From DASUBV01 sp963822485 (GTDB taxonomy: Bacteria; Actinomycetota; Actinomycetes; Streptosporangiales; Streptosporangiaceae): DNA of 64,000 nt. The DNA lies in assembly GCA_963822485.1 (NCBI GenBank), contig CAWGHW010000015.1, positions 1-64,000 of the forward strand. Reading direction: 5' to 3'. Position 1 is the first letter of the stretch. Each line of letters begins with the position of its first letter. The notes under the pieces were generated by a model. It saw only the letters and a program-made list of their open reading frames with translations. It was not told the origin of the DNA and made no database searches. This document shows positions 8,443 to 16,970 of the stretch, piece after piece. The position numbers and the translations under genes are program-made.

Positions 8443-9031
8443 TTAATCATTGTCTTCTGGGGCGTCGAGGTGATCGTGCAGCCAGGCGAGTACCTGCTGG
8501 GCGTGGGTGTTCGGCGGGAAGATCGGGTAGAAGGCGTGCTCGATGACCCCGTCCCGGACGACCAGGGTGAGCCGCGCGTACAGCCGGTCATGACCGGACG
8601 CGGCGAAGGTGGGCAGGCTGAGCGCGTCGCCCACGGCGAACCGCTGATCGGACAGCATCACGAACGGCAGCCGCAGCCGCGCCACTACCTCGGCCTGGTA
8701 GTCCGGGTCCTGGCTGGACATGCCGTACACCCGCGCCGCGCCCGCCCGCTGCAGGTCGGCGAAGTGATCACGGAAGTCGCAGGCCTCGGTCGAGCAGCCG
8801 CGGGCGCCGGGGATGGAGTCCCAGCCCTCGGGCAGGTCCACGCCGGGCTGGCCGGTCATCGGGTACAGGTAGATGATCGTCCGGCCGGGGCCGAGCGCGG
8901 CGAGATCGACGGTGCTGCCGTCGCTGGCGGGCAGGGTCAGGGCGGGCATGCGCCAGGCCGGCCAGGTGGTCGGCGGCGCCGTCGTCCTCGGGCACCGGCA
9001 GGTTGTCGGGCAGCGTGGTGTAGTCGGTCAT
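8443..9031 (-). pseudogene. Peroxiredoxin (AhpC/TSA, thioredoxin-like), one-base frameshift near the N-terminus
   Basis: The N-terminus MTDYTTLPDNLPVPEDDG starts at the ATG at 9031. Near 8952 the frame shifts by one base, and the rest of the protein continues in the next frame from MPALTLPASDG. Removing one base gives about 195 residues that read straight through. The body has the redox-active motif GARGCSTEACDF, where the CxxxxC cysteines sit, and a thioredoxin-like tail (LTLVVRDGVIEHAFYPIFPP). The family reduces hydroperoxides in the cytosol. An internal start at 8949 would give a 168-residue product lacking the usual leader. Sequencing error is the simplest explanation. Confidence 0.8.
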
Positions 9032-9133
9032 CGCGGGAGTCTCCAGTCTGAACGTTCGGGCCGCGCCCGCCTCGCAGCCGCGAGCTCGCCGATCAGCATG
9101 GTGTCTATCATCGTGCGGCTACGGTAAACGGTG

Positions 9134-10186
9134 CTACGCCGCACGGCCGACGGAGGTCGTGACGGACTGGCGCGACCATGCGGCAATCAGCAACACCGCG
9201 CAGGCGAACAGCACGGGCGGCACGAACAGCACGATCAGGTGGCCCGGCGTCGGCAGCCTGAGCAGGTTGGTGCCGAACCGATCGTGGAAGACGCCGGAGA
9301 AGGCGAGCTGCATCGCGTAGGGATAGAACAGGACCGCGAGCAGCAGCAGGAAATACCAGCTCAGCTTCAAGATCACGACCAGGGCCACCGTGACCACCGC
9401 GAGCGCTGCGCTCAGCACCAGGTAACCCGTGAGATCCTGCCGGCGCCCCAGGAAGAAGTACAGCAGGCCTTGCTGCATGTCGAGCATCAAGGTGGTGACC
9501 TGGACCAGGGCGGCAGCCGGAACCAGCGCGGCCCAGTGCCGCCAGCTCAGCAAGTGGCGGCCCTGCTGCGCGTCCGGCGACACGAGCAGGGCCACGCCCC
9601 CGACGAGGTAGGCGCTGGCGGTGAGCAGCTGCATCGCGTCCGGAACGCGAGAGATCCCGTAGACGAACACGATCCAGTACACGACCCAGTACGCGACGGA
9701 CACGACCATCGCGATCAGCGCCAGGCGCCGACGCCCGAGCAGCGCCAGCCCCGCCACCACGATCTGGATGCCGACGGCGACGTCGAAGAACGGCACCCGG
9801 AGCAGGGACAGCCCGCCGATCTCCGGATGGCGGCCAAGCCCAGCCAAGAACCCGTGGGGCAGCCGGCTGGTCGGCACGTAATAGGGCACGGCCACTTCAA
9901 GCACGGCGACCATCACCAGGAACACCGGCGCGATCACGCCGAAGACCGCCAGCGCCCGGGTCCAGCCCTGACTCGCCGGGGCGGGCCGCAGGGCACGGAC
10001 CAGGCGCATCGTCACCGCGCTCTTGATCAGGTCGACTCGCTCCAGCCAGCGGGGGCGCCGCTGGCCCGGCTCGGCGCTGGCCATCAGGACGGCCAGCATC
10101 TCGTCTTCCTGCTCCTGCCGGAACGACCGCGGGTACCAGGCCAGGAGCCGGCGGTAGCCGTCCTCCAGCCCGGCCGACTCGCTCAT
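9134..10186 (-). CDS. Multi-pass membrane protein paired with a PadR regulator
   Basis: 350 residues. The N-terminal ~60 residues are soluble (DGYRRLLAWYPRSFR, a pattern common in membrane proteins that sit next to PadR regulators), followed by roughly eight hydrophobic segments (for example VFGVIAPVFLVMVAVLEVAV). The start overlaps the stop of the PadR gene by 4 nt (ATGA), so the two are translationally coupled. The likely role is that of the effector of a small PadR-controlled stress operon; no transport signature was seen. Confidence 0.8.
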   Translation of the reverse strand: MSESAGLEDGYRRLLAWYPRSFRQEQEDEMLAVLMASAEPGQRRPRWLERVDLIKSAVTMRLVRALRPAPASQGWTRALAVFGVIAPVFLVMVAVLEVAVPYYVPTSRLPHGFLAGLGRHPEIGGLSLLRVPFFDVAVGIQIVVAGLALLGRRRLALIAMVVSVAYWVVYWIVFVYGISRVPDAMQLLTASAYLVGGVALLVSPDAQQGRHLLSWRHWAALVPAAALVQVTTLMLDMQQGLLYFFLGRRQDLTGYLVLSAALAVVTVALVVILKLSWYFLLLLAVLFYPYAMQLAFSGVFHDRFGTNLLRLPTPGHLIVLFVPPVLFACAVLLIAAWSRQSVTTSVGRAA

Positions 10187-10515
10187 GTCGTCCCTCCGGC
10201 CGGATGCAGGCGCGACAGCGCGGCGGACGCGTTGGCCTGGAGCCGGGCGGCCTCGGCGGCCAGCAGCTCCGACCCCTTCGGGGTGAGCCGGTAGTACCGG
10301 CGCAGCCGGTTGTCCACGATCTCCTCGCGATCGATGTCAATCAGCTCATCGGCGCGCAGCCGGTCCAGCGCCGTGTACAAGGTGCCGGCGCGCAGCCGGA
10401 CCCGGCCGTCCGAGATCTCGTGGACGTCGGTGATGATCCCGTAGCCGTGCTGACTGCCGGCGGCCAGCGCGGTCAGGATCAGGAAGGTGGCTTCCTGCAT
10501 TGCTCGCTTAGTCAC
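10183..10515 (-). CDS. PadR-family transcriptional regulator
   Basis: 110 residues. The winged helix is visible as FLILTALAAGSQHGYGII, then GTLYTALDRLRADELID and RRYYRLTPKG, the standard PadR core (PF03551). The GTG start at 10515 is chosen; an ATG five codons on (10500) would also give a complete domain. PadR proteins usually repress their own operon and are released by phenolic or antibiotic ligands. The 77-bp space to the divergent acetyltransferase contains an AT-rich stretch (GTTATATACCAC) suitable for a promoter or operator. Confidence 0.92.
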   Translation of the reverse strand: MTKRAMQEATFLILTALAAGSQHGYGIITDVHEISDGRVRLRAGTLYTALDRLRADELIDIDREEIVDNRLRRYYRLTPKGSELLAAEAARLQANASAALSRLHPAGGTT

Positions 10516-10592
10516 TCAAGCGTTATATACCACTGAACTGCCCTTGCCAAGCGGCTTGGGGCGCGTCGCTCCGCCGCGCTATCGTCCGGCGA

Positions 10593-11144
10593 GTGGAACT
10601 GCTGCGCACGCCGCGCCTGCTGCTGCGGAGCTGGGAGGAGTCCGACCTCCCCGCGTTCTTCGACATCTACTCCACCGACGAGGTGTCTCGCTGGCTGGGG
10701 CCCCAGCCACGCCAGCCGCTGGCCAGCACCGACGAGGCCCGCGAACGCCTGGGCCGATGGCGGGCTCACGAGGCCGGCCTCGACCGCCCGCTCGGGCTGT
10801 GGGCGATCGTTCCGCTGGACCCAGCCGGGCCAGATCCCCAGCCCGACGGGCCGGTGGGGACGCTTCTGCTGCTGCCGCTGACCGACGCCGCCGGGCCGAC
10901 CGGCCTGGTCGAGGTGGGCTGGCACCTGCACCCGCGCTATCAGGGCCAGGGCCTGGCCACCGAGGCCGCCCGGGCGGTCCTCGCCGCGGCCGCGGCGGCC
11001 GGAATCGACCCGGTGCTGGCCCTGACCGATCTGGACAACGTCGCCTCCCAGGCCGTCGCCACCCGGCTGGGCATGCACGACGACGGCATCACCGATCGCT
11101 GGTTCGGCCTGACCATGCGCCAGTACCGCCACCCGGCTCAGTGA
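10593..11144 (+). CDS. GNAT-family N-acetyltransferase (RimJ/RimL type)
   Basis: 183 residues. It opens with ELLRTPRLLLRSWEESD, typical of RimJ/RimL-like acetyltransferases that modify ribosomal protein or other N-termini. The acetyl-CoA site reads WHLHPRYQGQGLATEAARAV. The end (DNVASQAVATRLGM) matches the family's closing helix. The start appears leaderless: TATCGT at 10580-10585 lies 7 nt before the GTG. The actual substrate is unknown. Confidence 0.9.
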   Translation: MELLRTPRLLLRSWEESDLPAFFDIYSTDEVSRWLGPQPRQPLASTDEARERLGRWRAHEAGLDRPLGLWAIVPLDPAGPDPQPDGPVGTLLLLPLTDAAGPTGLVEVGWHLHPRYQGQGLATEAARAVLAAAAAAGIDPVLALTDLDNVASQAVATRLGMHDDGITDRWFGLTMRQYRHPAQ

Positions 11145-11151
11145 CCGGCCC

Positions 11152-11772
11152 GTGACCGGCTCGGTGAGCGGCTCGGTGACCGCCCAGCTACGGAATGGGG
11201 CCCGCGCGGCCAAGATCCTGGGTGACCGCCCGCGCATCACCGTCCGGCTCGGCGTGGACCAGCACCCGGTCGACCTGGCCGACCCCGCCGCCCGGGCCTG
11301 GCTCGAGGCGTTCATCTGGCCCGAGCACACCGCCGACCTGGCCACCCTGCGCGCCGCCGCCGACCTGTACGCGGCGCTCCCTGGCCCCGCCGTGGTCCGC
11401 GGCGACGCCACCACCGACACCGCCCGGCTGCTGGGCGACCTCCCCGGTGACGAGCCCATCGTGGTCTTCACCGCCTCGCTGCTCAGCTACCTCGAGCCCG
11501 CCGCCCGCGCGGCGTTCGCCGACCAGCTCCGCCAGGCCGCCCGCCGGCGTCGGCTGGCCTGGGTCTTCGCCGAGGCCCCCGGCCTGGTCGCCACCGCCGG
11601 CATCACCGCCCCCGCGCTGGCCGGCCCGCTGGCCGGGCGCAACTCCGAGTACCTGATCGGGACCAGCCTGCGCGACCCGGACCGCGGCCAGCAGGACAGC
11701 CTGCTCGCCCTGGCCGACCCCTACCTCCGCTGGCTGGCCCCGGCCGACCCAGCCTTGCGTCCAGGCTCATAG
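11152..11772 (+). pseudogene. DUF2332 protein lacking its N-terminal half
   Basis: 206 residues beginning at a GTG 8 nt after the acetyltransferase stop. From about residue 31 the sequence (VRLGVDQHPVDLADPAAR, then FIWPEHTADL) matches the second half of DUF2332 proteins, which are normally about 320-350 residues. The preceding 150 or so residues are absent, and the DNA where they should be encodes the acetyltransferase instead. The coding frame is otherwise clean and ends normally. It is either a 5'-truncated remnant or a shortened but still expressed protein. No function is established for the family. Confidence 0.65.
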
Positions 11773-11859
11773 GTCGGTGGGCCGGCCCTTGACCCCGACT
11801 ACCTCGACGATCGCCGCGGAAGTTGCCCGGGCGCGGTTGCGCCAGTAGCCTCCGGCGCT

Positions 11860-12435
11860 GTGACCGACACTCCCTGGGTGATCCGCCGGGCGACGGATGA
11901 GGACGGCTCGTTCCTGGTCGACATGCTGGTGGAGGCGGTGAACTGGTCGCCGGAGTGGAAGCCGCGCAGCCGCCAGCGCGTGCTGGCCGACTCGAAGACC
12001 GCCCGCTACATCGCCGGCTGGCCGCGGGACACCGACCTGGGCGTGATCGCCGAGGCCGCCGGGCTGGCGCCAGCGACGCCGGCTGACCCGCCGCCAGCTG
12101 AGCTGGCGTCAGACGAGCCGCCGGCTGAGCCGCCGCCAGCTGAGTCGGCCGGCGCGGCCTGGCTGCGGTTCCTGCCGACCGCCGAACCGGGCTACGGGTT
12201 CGTGGCCGAGGACGTGCCCGAGCTGACCATCGGGGTGGCCGCCTCCTGGCGGAACCGCGGCCTGGGCCGGGCGCTCCTGCGGTCCATCGCCGCCGAGGCG
12301 CGCGCCCGGGGCATCAGCCAGATCAGCCTGGCCGTAGAGCGCAAGAACCACGCCCAGCGGCTCTACCTGTCCGAGGGCTACCACATCGTCGATGCCAGCG
12401 ACAAGGACGCTGACACGATGATCAAGGACCTATGA
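11860..12435 (+). CDS. GNAT-family N-acetyltransferase
   Basis: 191 residues with acetyl-CoA motif VAASWRNRGLGRALLRSI near residue 128 and the closing NHAQRLYLSEGY. A proline/alanine/glutamate-rich insert with an internal repeat (PPPAELASDEPPAEPPPAES, about residues 74-93) splits the N-terminal beta strands, which is unusual for this family and suggests slippage expansion. The GTG at 11860 has a TAGCCT box 8 nt upstream and no ribosome site, so the mRNA is probably leaderless. The substrate is unknown. Confidence 0.87.
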   Translation: MTDTPWVIRRATDEDGSFLVDMLVEAVNWSPEWKPRSRQRVLADSKTARYIAGWPRDTDLGVIAEAAGLAPATPADPPPAELASDEPPAEPPPAESAGAAWLRFLPTAEPGYGFVAEDVPELTIGVAASWRNRGLGRALLRSIAAEARARGISQISLAVERKNHAQRLYLSEGYHIVDASDKDADTMIKDL

Positions 12436-12960
12436 CTCAAGACGCGAGACTGACTCAGGACGCGAGACCGGACAGCAGCCGGAGGGCCAGGCGCCCAGCG
12501 ACGTGGTCGGCCCTTTCACATCACTCGAGCACGCTGGACCAGTGACGTGGATGGCCCGTTCACGCCGCCGGAGCAACCGGGCTGGCCCTTTCACGCCGCC
12601 GGAACAAGCGGGCTGCCCGTTCACGCCGCCGGAGCAACCGGGCTGGCCCTTTCACGCCGCTGCGAGCGTGAGCCAGCGGGACCGGCCCCACTCTGGTTCG
12701 CCTCACCCTTCACGCATCTACCGCGAGTAACACGCGCCCCAAACGGCGGCGGGCTGAGCGGCCGGGCAACGACGTGGTTGTTGCTCTGACGTCGTTGTAG
12801 CGACGCGGTTGTTACAACGACGTCGTTACAGCGGCGGTTCGCGGGAGAAAGGACGGTCGGCGGGGCGGCCGGAATACCGGGGCGGACAGCGCTGTCCGAC
12901 CTGGCTGTCCGACCCCGACTGTCCGATTTGGCTGTCCGACCCGGCGGCTAGGCTCGCCGC
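12436..12960. repeat. Intergenic region with tandem 31-bp repeats and operator-like palindromes
   Basis: No gene was found in this 525-bp stretch. Between 12555 and 12660 a 30/31-bp unit (core TTCACGCCGCCGGA) occurs three and a half times, with a degenerate copy just before it. At 12767-12794 is a 28-bp sequence identical to one arm of the hairpin at 39103. The last 80 bp carry a palindrome plus three direct repeats of CTGTCCGA in front of the hydrolase gene. Confidence 0.7.
12883..12939 (+). promoter_or_regulatory. Operator-like cluster upstream of the hydrolase gene
   Basis: A perfect 16-bp palindrome, CGGACAGCGCTGTCCG (12883-12898), is followed by direct repeats of CTGTCCGA at 12905, 12919 and 12932 with 13-14 bp periodicity. 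The array ends about 10 bp before the TAGGCT -10 box (12949-12954) of the leaderless hydrolase transcript, so a bound protein would cover the -35 region. The regulator is not known. Confidence 0.5.
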
Positions 12961-13800
12961 GTGACTTCCGAGACCGACCTGGCCCTCAGCGACGGGCGCA
13001 CGCTGCACGTATACGACACCGGCCCGGGCAACGAGGCCACCCTGACCGTGCTCTGGCATCACGGCACCCCGAACATTGGCACACCACCCGCGCCGTTGTT
13101 CCCCGACTCGGCCCGGCTCAACATCCGCTGGGTGTCCTACGACCGCCCCGGTTACGGTTCGTCGACCCCGTTCCCCGGCCGCGACATCGCCTCGGCGGCC
13201 GGGTACGCGGCCGCCGTGGCCGACGCGCTGGACCTGGGCTCCTTCGCGGTCATGGGCCACTCGGGCGGCGGGCCGCACGCGCTGGCCTGCGGCGCGCTGC
13301 TGCCCGAACGGGTCGTCGCCGTGGTCAGCGTGTCCGGGCTGGCCCCGTTCGGCGCCGCGGGCCTGGACTGGTTCGCGGGCATGTCGGCCGGCGGCGAGGC
13401 CTCGCTGCGGGCCGCCGCGGCGGGCCGCGAGGCCAAGGAGCGCCATGAGGCCGAGGCCGACTTCGACCCGGAGATGTTCACCCCCGCCGACCGGGCCGCG
13501 TTCGACGGCGCGTGGGGCTGGTTCGGCGAGGTCGTCGGGCCGGCCATTGACGGCGGCCCCGGCGGGCTGATCGACGACGACCTGGCCTACGTCTCGCCGT
13601 GGGGTTTCGAGCCGGGCCAGGTCACCCCGCCGGTGCTGCTGATGCACGGCGGCCAGGACCGGGTGGTGCCCAGCTCGCACGGCGAGTGGCTGGCCACTCA
13701 CCTGCCGTCCGCGCAGCTGCGACGGTACCCCGACGACGGCCACATCTCGGTCCTCAACTCGGCCGTCCAGGCCCTGGAGTGGCTGCGCGAGCGCGGCTGA
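12961..13800 (+). CDS. Alpha/beta-hydrolase
   Basis: 279 residues with the full hydrolase fold order: oxyanion strand (LWHHGTPN), nucleophile elbow GHSGGGPHAL (Ser), acid in HGGQDRVVP (Asp) and catalytic His in DDGHISVL. It is likely a cytosolic esterase, lipase or haloperoxidase-like enzyme; the substrate cannot be told. The GTG at 12961 follows TAGGCT by 6 nt, so translation is probably leaderless. The upstream palindrome cluster suggests that it is regulated. Confidence 0.9.
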   Translation: MTSETDLALSDGRTLHVYDTGPGNEATLTVLWHHGTPNIGTPPAPLFPDSARLNIRWVSYDRPGYGSSTPFPGRDIASAAGYAAAVADALDLGSFAVMGHSGGGPHALACGALLPERVVAVVSVSGLAPFGAAGLDWFAGMSAGGEASLRAAAAGREAKERHEAEADFDPEMFTPADRAAFDGAWGWFGEVVGPAIDGGPGGLIDDDLAYVSPWGFEPGQVTPPVLLMHGGQDRVVPSSHGEWLATHLPSAQLRRYPDDGHISVLNSAVQALEWLRERG

Positions 13801-13884
13801 TCACAACCGCGCGGGCTCTATCAGCGCCTGCGGCGGCAAGACGGCCAGCGGACAGCCGGGTCGGGCCCGCGCGAGCGGGACGCC

Positions 13885-14532
13885 TCAGCCGGTGACGGTC
13901 ATCGGGAGCGGCGGGGTGCGCACGGCCCGGCCCGCGGCCGGATCCAGCGTGACCTGGAGTCCCCACTGGCCAGGCGGGATCGCGTAGCCCAGGTCGGGCA
14001 CCCGGCTGGCCGTCGCGACCAGCATCGGGATCCGCTTCGCGGTGGCCGGGGCCACCGTGAAGGTCTGGAGCATGAGCCGCACGGCGCCCGAGTAGCCGCC
14101 CACGACCTCGCCGGTGGCCGGGTCCACCACCTCGGCGATCAGCTCCCCGGTGGTCCCGATCACCACGTCGCTGCGGCCCAGGTTGCGCACGACCAGGCCG
14201 TGGTGGGCCATCGTGCCGGACCGGATGGACAGCGGCCCGTCCAGGGTGACGGACAGCTCGCCGGGATCCATCACGGGCACCGGCGGGCCCGCGGTGGGCG
14301 GCATCGGCAGGGTGCGCTCCGGATAGCGCAGCGCCCCCACCATGAGCTGGACGTCATCGCCGAACTTGGCGTGCAGATCCTGCGCGACGTCGATGGCCCA
14401 CGGCTCCAGCTCGATCGCGAACGGCGGCTGCCGGCCATCGTCCTGGGCGGGGTCGGGCCAGCTCGTCAGCGGCACGGGATCCGCGCTGGCCAGCCGGGTG
14501 AGAATGGGCTTGAGTTCGTCCCAGGTGGTCAT
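13885..14532 (-). CDS. Hypothetical protein
   Basis: 215 residues from the ATG at 14532 (MTTWDELKPILTRLA). The first 70 residues look helical. The rest is beta-rich with a repeated style of strand (LSVTLDGPLSIRSG, HGLVVRNLGRSDVVI, WGLQVTLDP) resembling an immunoglobulin-like or C2-like sandwich. No signal peptide is present. I do not recognise the family. It is the last gene of a minus-strand run starting with the methyltransferase at 16724, 89 bp after the HEAGH protein. Confidence 0.7.
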   Translation of the reverse strand: MTTWDELKPILTRLASADPVPLTSWPDPAQDDGRQPPFAIELEPWAIDVAQDLHAKFGDDVQLMVGALRYPERTLPMPPTAGPPVPVMDPGELSVTLDGPLSIRSGTMAHHGLVVRNLGRSDVVIGTTGELIAEVVDPATGEVVGGYSGAVRLMLQTFTVAPATAKRIPMLVATASRVPDLGYAIPPGQWGLQVTLDPAAGRAVRTPPLPMTVTG

Positions 14533-14621
14533 GGCACCGACGGTACGCCGGGCAGGGCCGGCCGCGCACGGCCGACTCGCCCGTGACGGGCTGGTGACCC
14601 GCCGTAATTCACTAACGGGCC

Positions 14622-15275
14622 TCAGTCGTCCTCGGCCAGGGCCGCCACGACGGCATAGGGCAGGTACCGGGGGTGCACGAGCAGGGCCCTGGCCACCCGG
14701 TGGATCGCCAGGCGCCGCGGGGTCAGCAGCTGCTCGCTGTACCGCCAGGCGCCGACCTCGTCCTGACCGAACCGGGTGCGCAGGGTCTGGCGGAAGCGCC
14801 GGGCATCGCCGCCGTCGGCCCGCCAGGTGGGCAGCCAGGCCCGCAGCTCCTGGTCGCCGTCGAGCATGGTCCAGCCGCGCAGCCGCTCGGCGATCTGGCC
14901 GGCCGCGTCGACCACGAACTCCAGGTCGGCGGCGCCCGCGATGCCATGCACCCGGCCCTGGCTGGCCCGGCCGTGGCGGCCGGACCCGTGCCGGATGCTG
15001 GCCGAGCTGAACCGCGCCCCGACGGCCAGCGCGGCGACCGCGTGGCCGGCCTCGTGCCAGGCGGTCACCGCGGCAGCGGTCCGAGCCGGGGCGTAGCTGG
15101 CGAAAGCGCCGATGTCGTAGCGCTGGCGGATCCACTGGTCGTGCACGATCGACTCGTCGTCGTACCGGATCACCCGGCTGAGCTCGGCCCGGATCTGGGC
15201 CAGGGCTCGCTGCTCGGCCGGCTTCAGGGCCGGCCGGGCGGCCAGGTCAGGCGATCCTCCGGTAGCTGAGGTCAA
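14622..15275 (-). CDS. HEAGH-motif putative zinc metallopeptidase
   Basis: 217 residues, containing WHEAGHAVAALAVG near residue 73, the zinc-binding HExxH helix found in the M41/FtsH peptidase clan and in small actinobacterial relatives without an AAA domain. A downstream acidic residue that could be the third ligand lies in DLEFVVDAAGQIAE. No membrane segment is seen. The frame opens at a TTG at 15275, overlapping the preceding gene by 29 nt; a GGAGGA sequence lies a few codons inside, so the true start may be a later, weak codon. Confidence 0.7.
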   Translation of the reverse strand: MTSATGGSPDLAARPALKPAEQRALAQIRAELSRVIRYDDESIVHDQWIRQRYDIGAFASYAPARTAAAVTAWHEAGHAVAALAVGARFSSASIRHGSGRHGRASQGRVHGIAGAADLEFVVDAAGQIAERLRGWTMLDGDQELRAWLPTWRADGGDARRFRQTLRTRFGQDEVGAWRYSEQLLTPRRLAIHRVARALLVHPRYLPYAVVAALAEDD

Positions 15276-15867
15276 AGTCGTGGTTCCAGCTCAGGCCGTC
15301 CTTCGAGAGCTCCCAGGCACCGGTGATCGTCGTGCCGTCCGGGTCGAGCGTCCCAGCGTAACGCTGCCAGAAGCCCGGCGCGTCGCGCCAGAGCCGCCAG
15401 ACCCCGCCGCGCAGGCTCATGGCGTAGACGCGCTGCACGCCGCGGGAGTCGAAGTACCGCTGGGTGAACATCCCGTCCGCGCTGGCGCCGATGATCGCCA
15501 GGCCGTTCGGGGCCCGTCGGTGGTCGGCCCAGAACCGCTGGATGACGTAGTGCTGGCCGGCCAGCCACTCGAAGGTGGTGAGCCCGCGCACCGCCCCAGC
15601 GGGACCGTACGGCAGCCACGCCTCGGTCTCCCACTCCCCCGCCAGCACGCCCAGCTCGTCCAGCCAGGGCGGCCGCAGCGAGGGGACGTCCTCGGGCACC
15701 TCGCGGGCCTGGTCGGAGTCCCAGGGCGTGCGCCTCGCGCTCTTGCCGCCGGCAGGCGGCGCGGGAGGGATAGCGCCATCGGGGTCTGGGGTGTCCCCGG
15801 GGCACGCTGGGTCCCCCCGGTACGGCACGGTCATGAGGTACTGACGTGCGGCCAGGGCCGAAGTCAT
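15247..15867 (-). CDS. DUF1579-like protein
   Basis: 206 residues from the ATG at 15867, whose first four bases (ATGA) overlap the methyltransferase stop; an ATG at 15834 is the alternative. The C-terminal 140 residues form a lipocalin-like beta barrel of the DUF1579 type (LAGEWETEAWLP, EWLAGQHYVIQRFW, TITGAWELSKDG). The N-terminal 60 residues are Pro/Ala-rich and probably disordered. The barrel may bind a small molecule. Coupling to a methyltransferase hints at a shared substrate, but that is inference. Confidence 0.8.
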   Translation of the reverse strand: MTSALAARQYLMTVPYRGDPACPGDTPDPDGAIPPAPPAGGKSARRTPWDSDQAREVPEDVPSLRPPWLDELGVLAGEWETEAWLPYGPAGAVRGLTTFEWLAGQHYVIQRFWADHRRAPNGLAIIGASADGMFTQRYFDSRGVQRVYAMSLRGGVWRLWRDAPGFWQRYAGTLDPDGTTITGAWELSKDGLSWNHDFDLSYRRIA

Positions 15868-16724
15868 CGGGTGGCGGTGACGAATCCGCTGCGGGAGTCG
15901 TCTGGCGCCGGGCGGCCGTAGCCCGCCGCCACCTCGGCCAGGTCGTGCCGGGCCGCCCGCCAGCCGTGCCCGGCCAGCCAGGCGGCGTTGTCCTCGCCGA
16001 GCCCGCCCTGCCACAGCGCGGCCAGCCGGGCCCCGCGCGGCGTGGCGCTGATCTCGCGGATCAGGCCGGGCGCCCACTCGCCCCGCTCCAGGGCCAGCTG
16101 GCTGCCCGGCGCCGACAGCGTCCCCACGTCGGTCAGCAGCCGGGCGGCCTGGTCGCTGGACAGGTAGATCAGCAGGCCCTCGACCAGCCAGGCGGTCGGC
16201 CGGGCCGGGTCGAAGCCCGCCTCGGCCAGCCGGGCGGGCCAGTCGCCGCGCAGGTCGACCGGGACCGCGCGGCGCCGGGCACGGGGCCGGGCGCCCCGGC
16301 CGCTGAGCACCGCCTGCTTGAACTCCAGCACGTCAGGCTGGTCCAGCTCGAACAGCGACACGCCGTCGGGCCAGTCCAGGCGGAACGCCCGGCAGTCGAG
16401 CCCGGCGGCGACCAGCACCACCTGACGGCACCCGGCCGCCACGGCACCGAGCAGGTAGTCGTCGTAGAACCGGGTCCGGATCACCACGTGGAAGCCGAGC
16501 CGGCTGCCGGAAGTCCCGGCCGGCCTGGGTGGCTGGTCGTCGGTGGGCGCCTGGTCGGCCGGTGCCGCGGCCGCGAACGTGGCGGCGAGAGGATCATCGA
16601 ACAGCCGGTCCGGACGGGCGGTCTCGGCCGCGCGAACGCGGGCCACCGCCAGGGCGGTCCGGCCCACCCCCGGCGATATCACCGGGCCCTCCTGGCCCGC
16701 TGACCGGTCCGCTGACGGCTGCAC
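15864..16724 (-). CDS. SAM-dependent methyltransferase, TIGR00027/LCM-like
   Basis: 286 residues from the GTG at 16724. Early motifs ALAVARVRAAETARPDRLFDDPLA (residues about 25-48, the family hallmark R-A-x-E and F-D-D-P), then VVLVAAGLDCRAFRLDW for SAM binding and LFELDQPDVLEFK place it in the leucine carboxyl methyltransferase-like group common in actinomycetes. The substrate is unknown. A TAGCAT box ends 7 nt before the GTG and there is no ribosome site, pointing to a leaderless mRNA. The DUF1579-like gene overlaps its stop. Confidence 0.9.
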   Translation of the reverse strand: MQPSADRSAGQEGPVISPGVGRTALAVARVRAAETARPDRLFDDPLAATFAAAAPADQAPTDDQPPRPAGTSGSRLGFHVVIRTRFYDDYLLGAVAAGCRQVVLVAAGLDCRAFRLDWPDGVSLFELDQPDVLEFKQAVLSGRGARPRARRRAVPVDLRGDWPARLAEAGFDPARPTAWLVEGLLIYLSSDQAARLLTDVGTLSAPGSQLALERGEWAPGLIREISATPRGARLAALWQGGLGEDNAAWLAGHGWRAARHDLAEVAAGYGRPAPDDSRSGFVTATR

Positions 16725-16756
16725 AAACCAGATGCTATGCCCGGCGCGAATGCAGA

Positions 16757-16850
16757 TGCTCCCCCGCCCGGCGCGGACGGGGAGCACTGCGTGTCTATCT
16801 AAAACGAGACGCTCCCCCCGCCCGATGGGCGGGGGGAGCATCCGGTGTCT
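16757..16850. terminator. Two tandem C/G hairpins with a shared tail
   Basis: Hairpin 1 spans 16757-16786 (TGCTCCCC with GGGGAGCA). Hairpin 2 is a perfect 13-bp stem, GCTCCCCCCGCCC 16811-16823 with 16827-16839, and a 3-nt loop. Each ends in AGCA, four variable bases, then GTGTCT (16791-16796 and 16845-16850), so the whole 54-bp unit is duplicated. They lie between a minus-strand start and the minus-strand secreted gene and probably block read-through. Confidence 0.6.
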
Positions 16851-16970
16851 TTCCTAGCCGGGTCCGGGGGGTCTGGCAGTGACTCGCCCGGGTGCCGGCG
16901 CTGTGCTCATCTGAACTGCCCTGGCGGCTGACGTTGCGCCGCCCGCCGCCGGGGCAATGGCCGGGCTAGG

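Noticed and set aside
12503..12730. A 75-residue frame across the tandem repeat at 12555
   Set aside because: It translates as a repeated peptide only because the DNA is repeated. The units vary between 30 and 31 bp, so no frame is kept.
12883..12939. CTGTCCGA repeats considered as an origin or partition site
   Set aside because: There are no DnaA boxes, no dnaA or parB neighbours, and the array lies exactly at a promoter.
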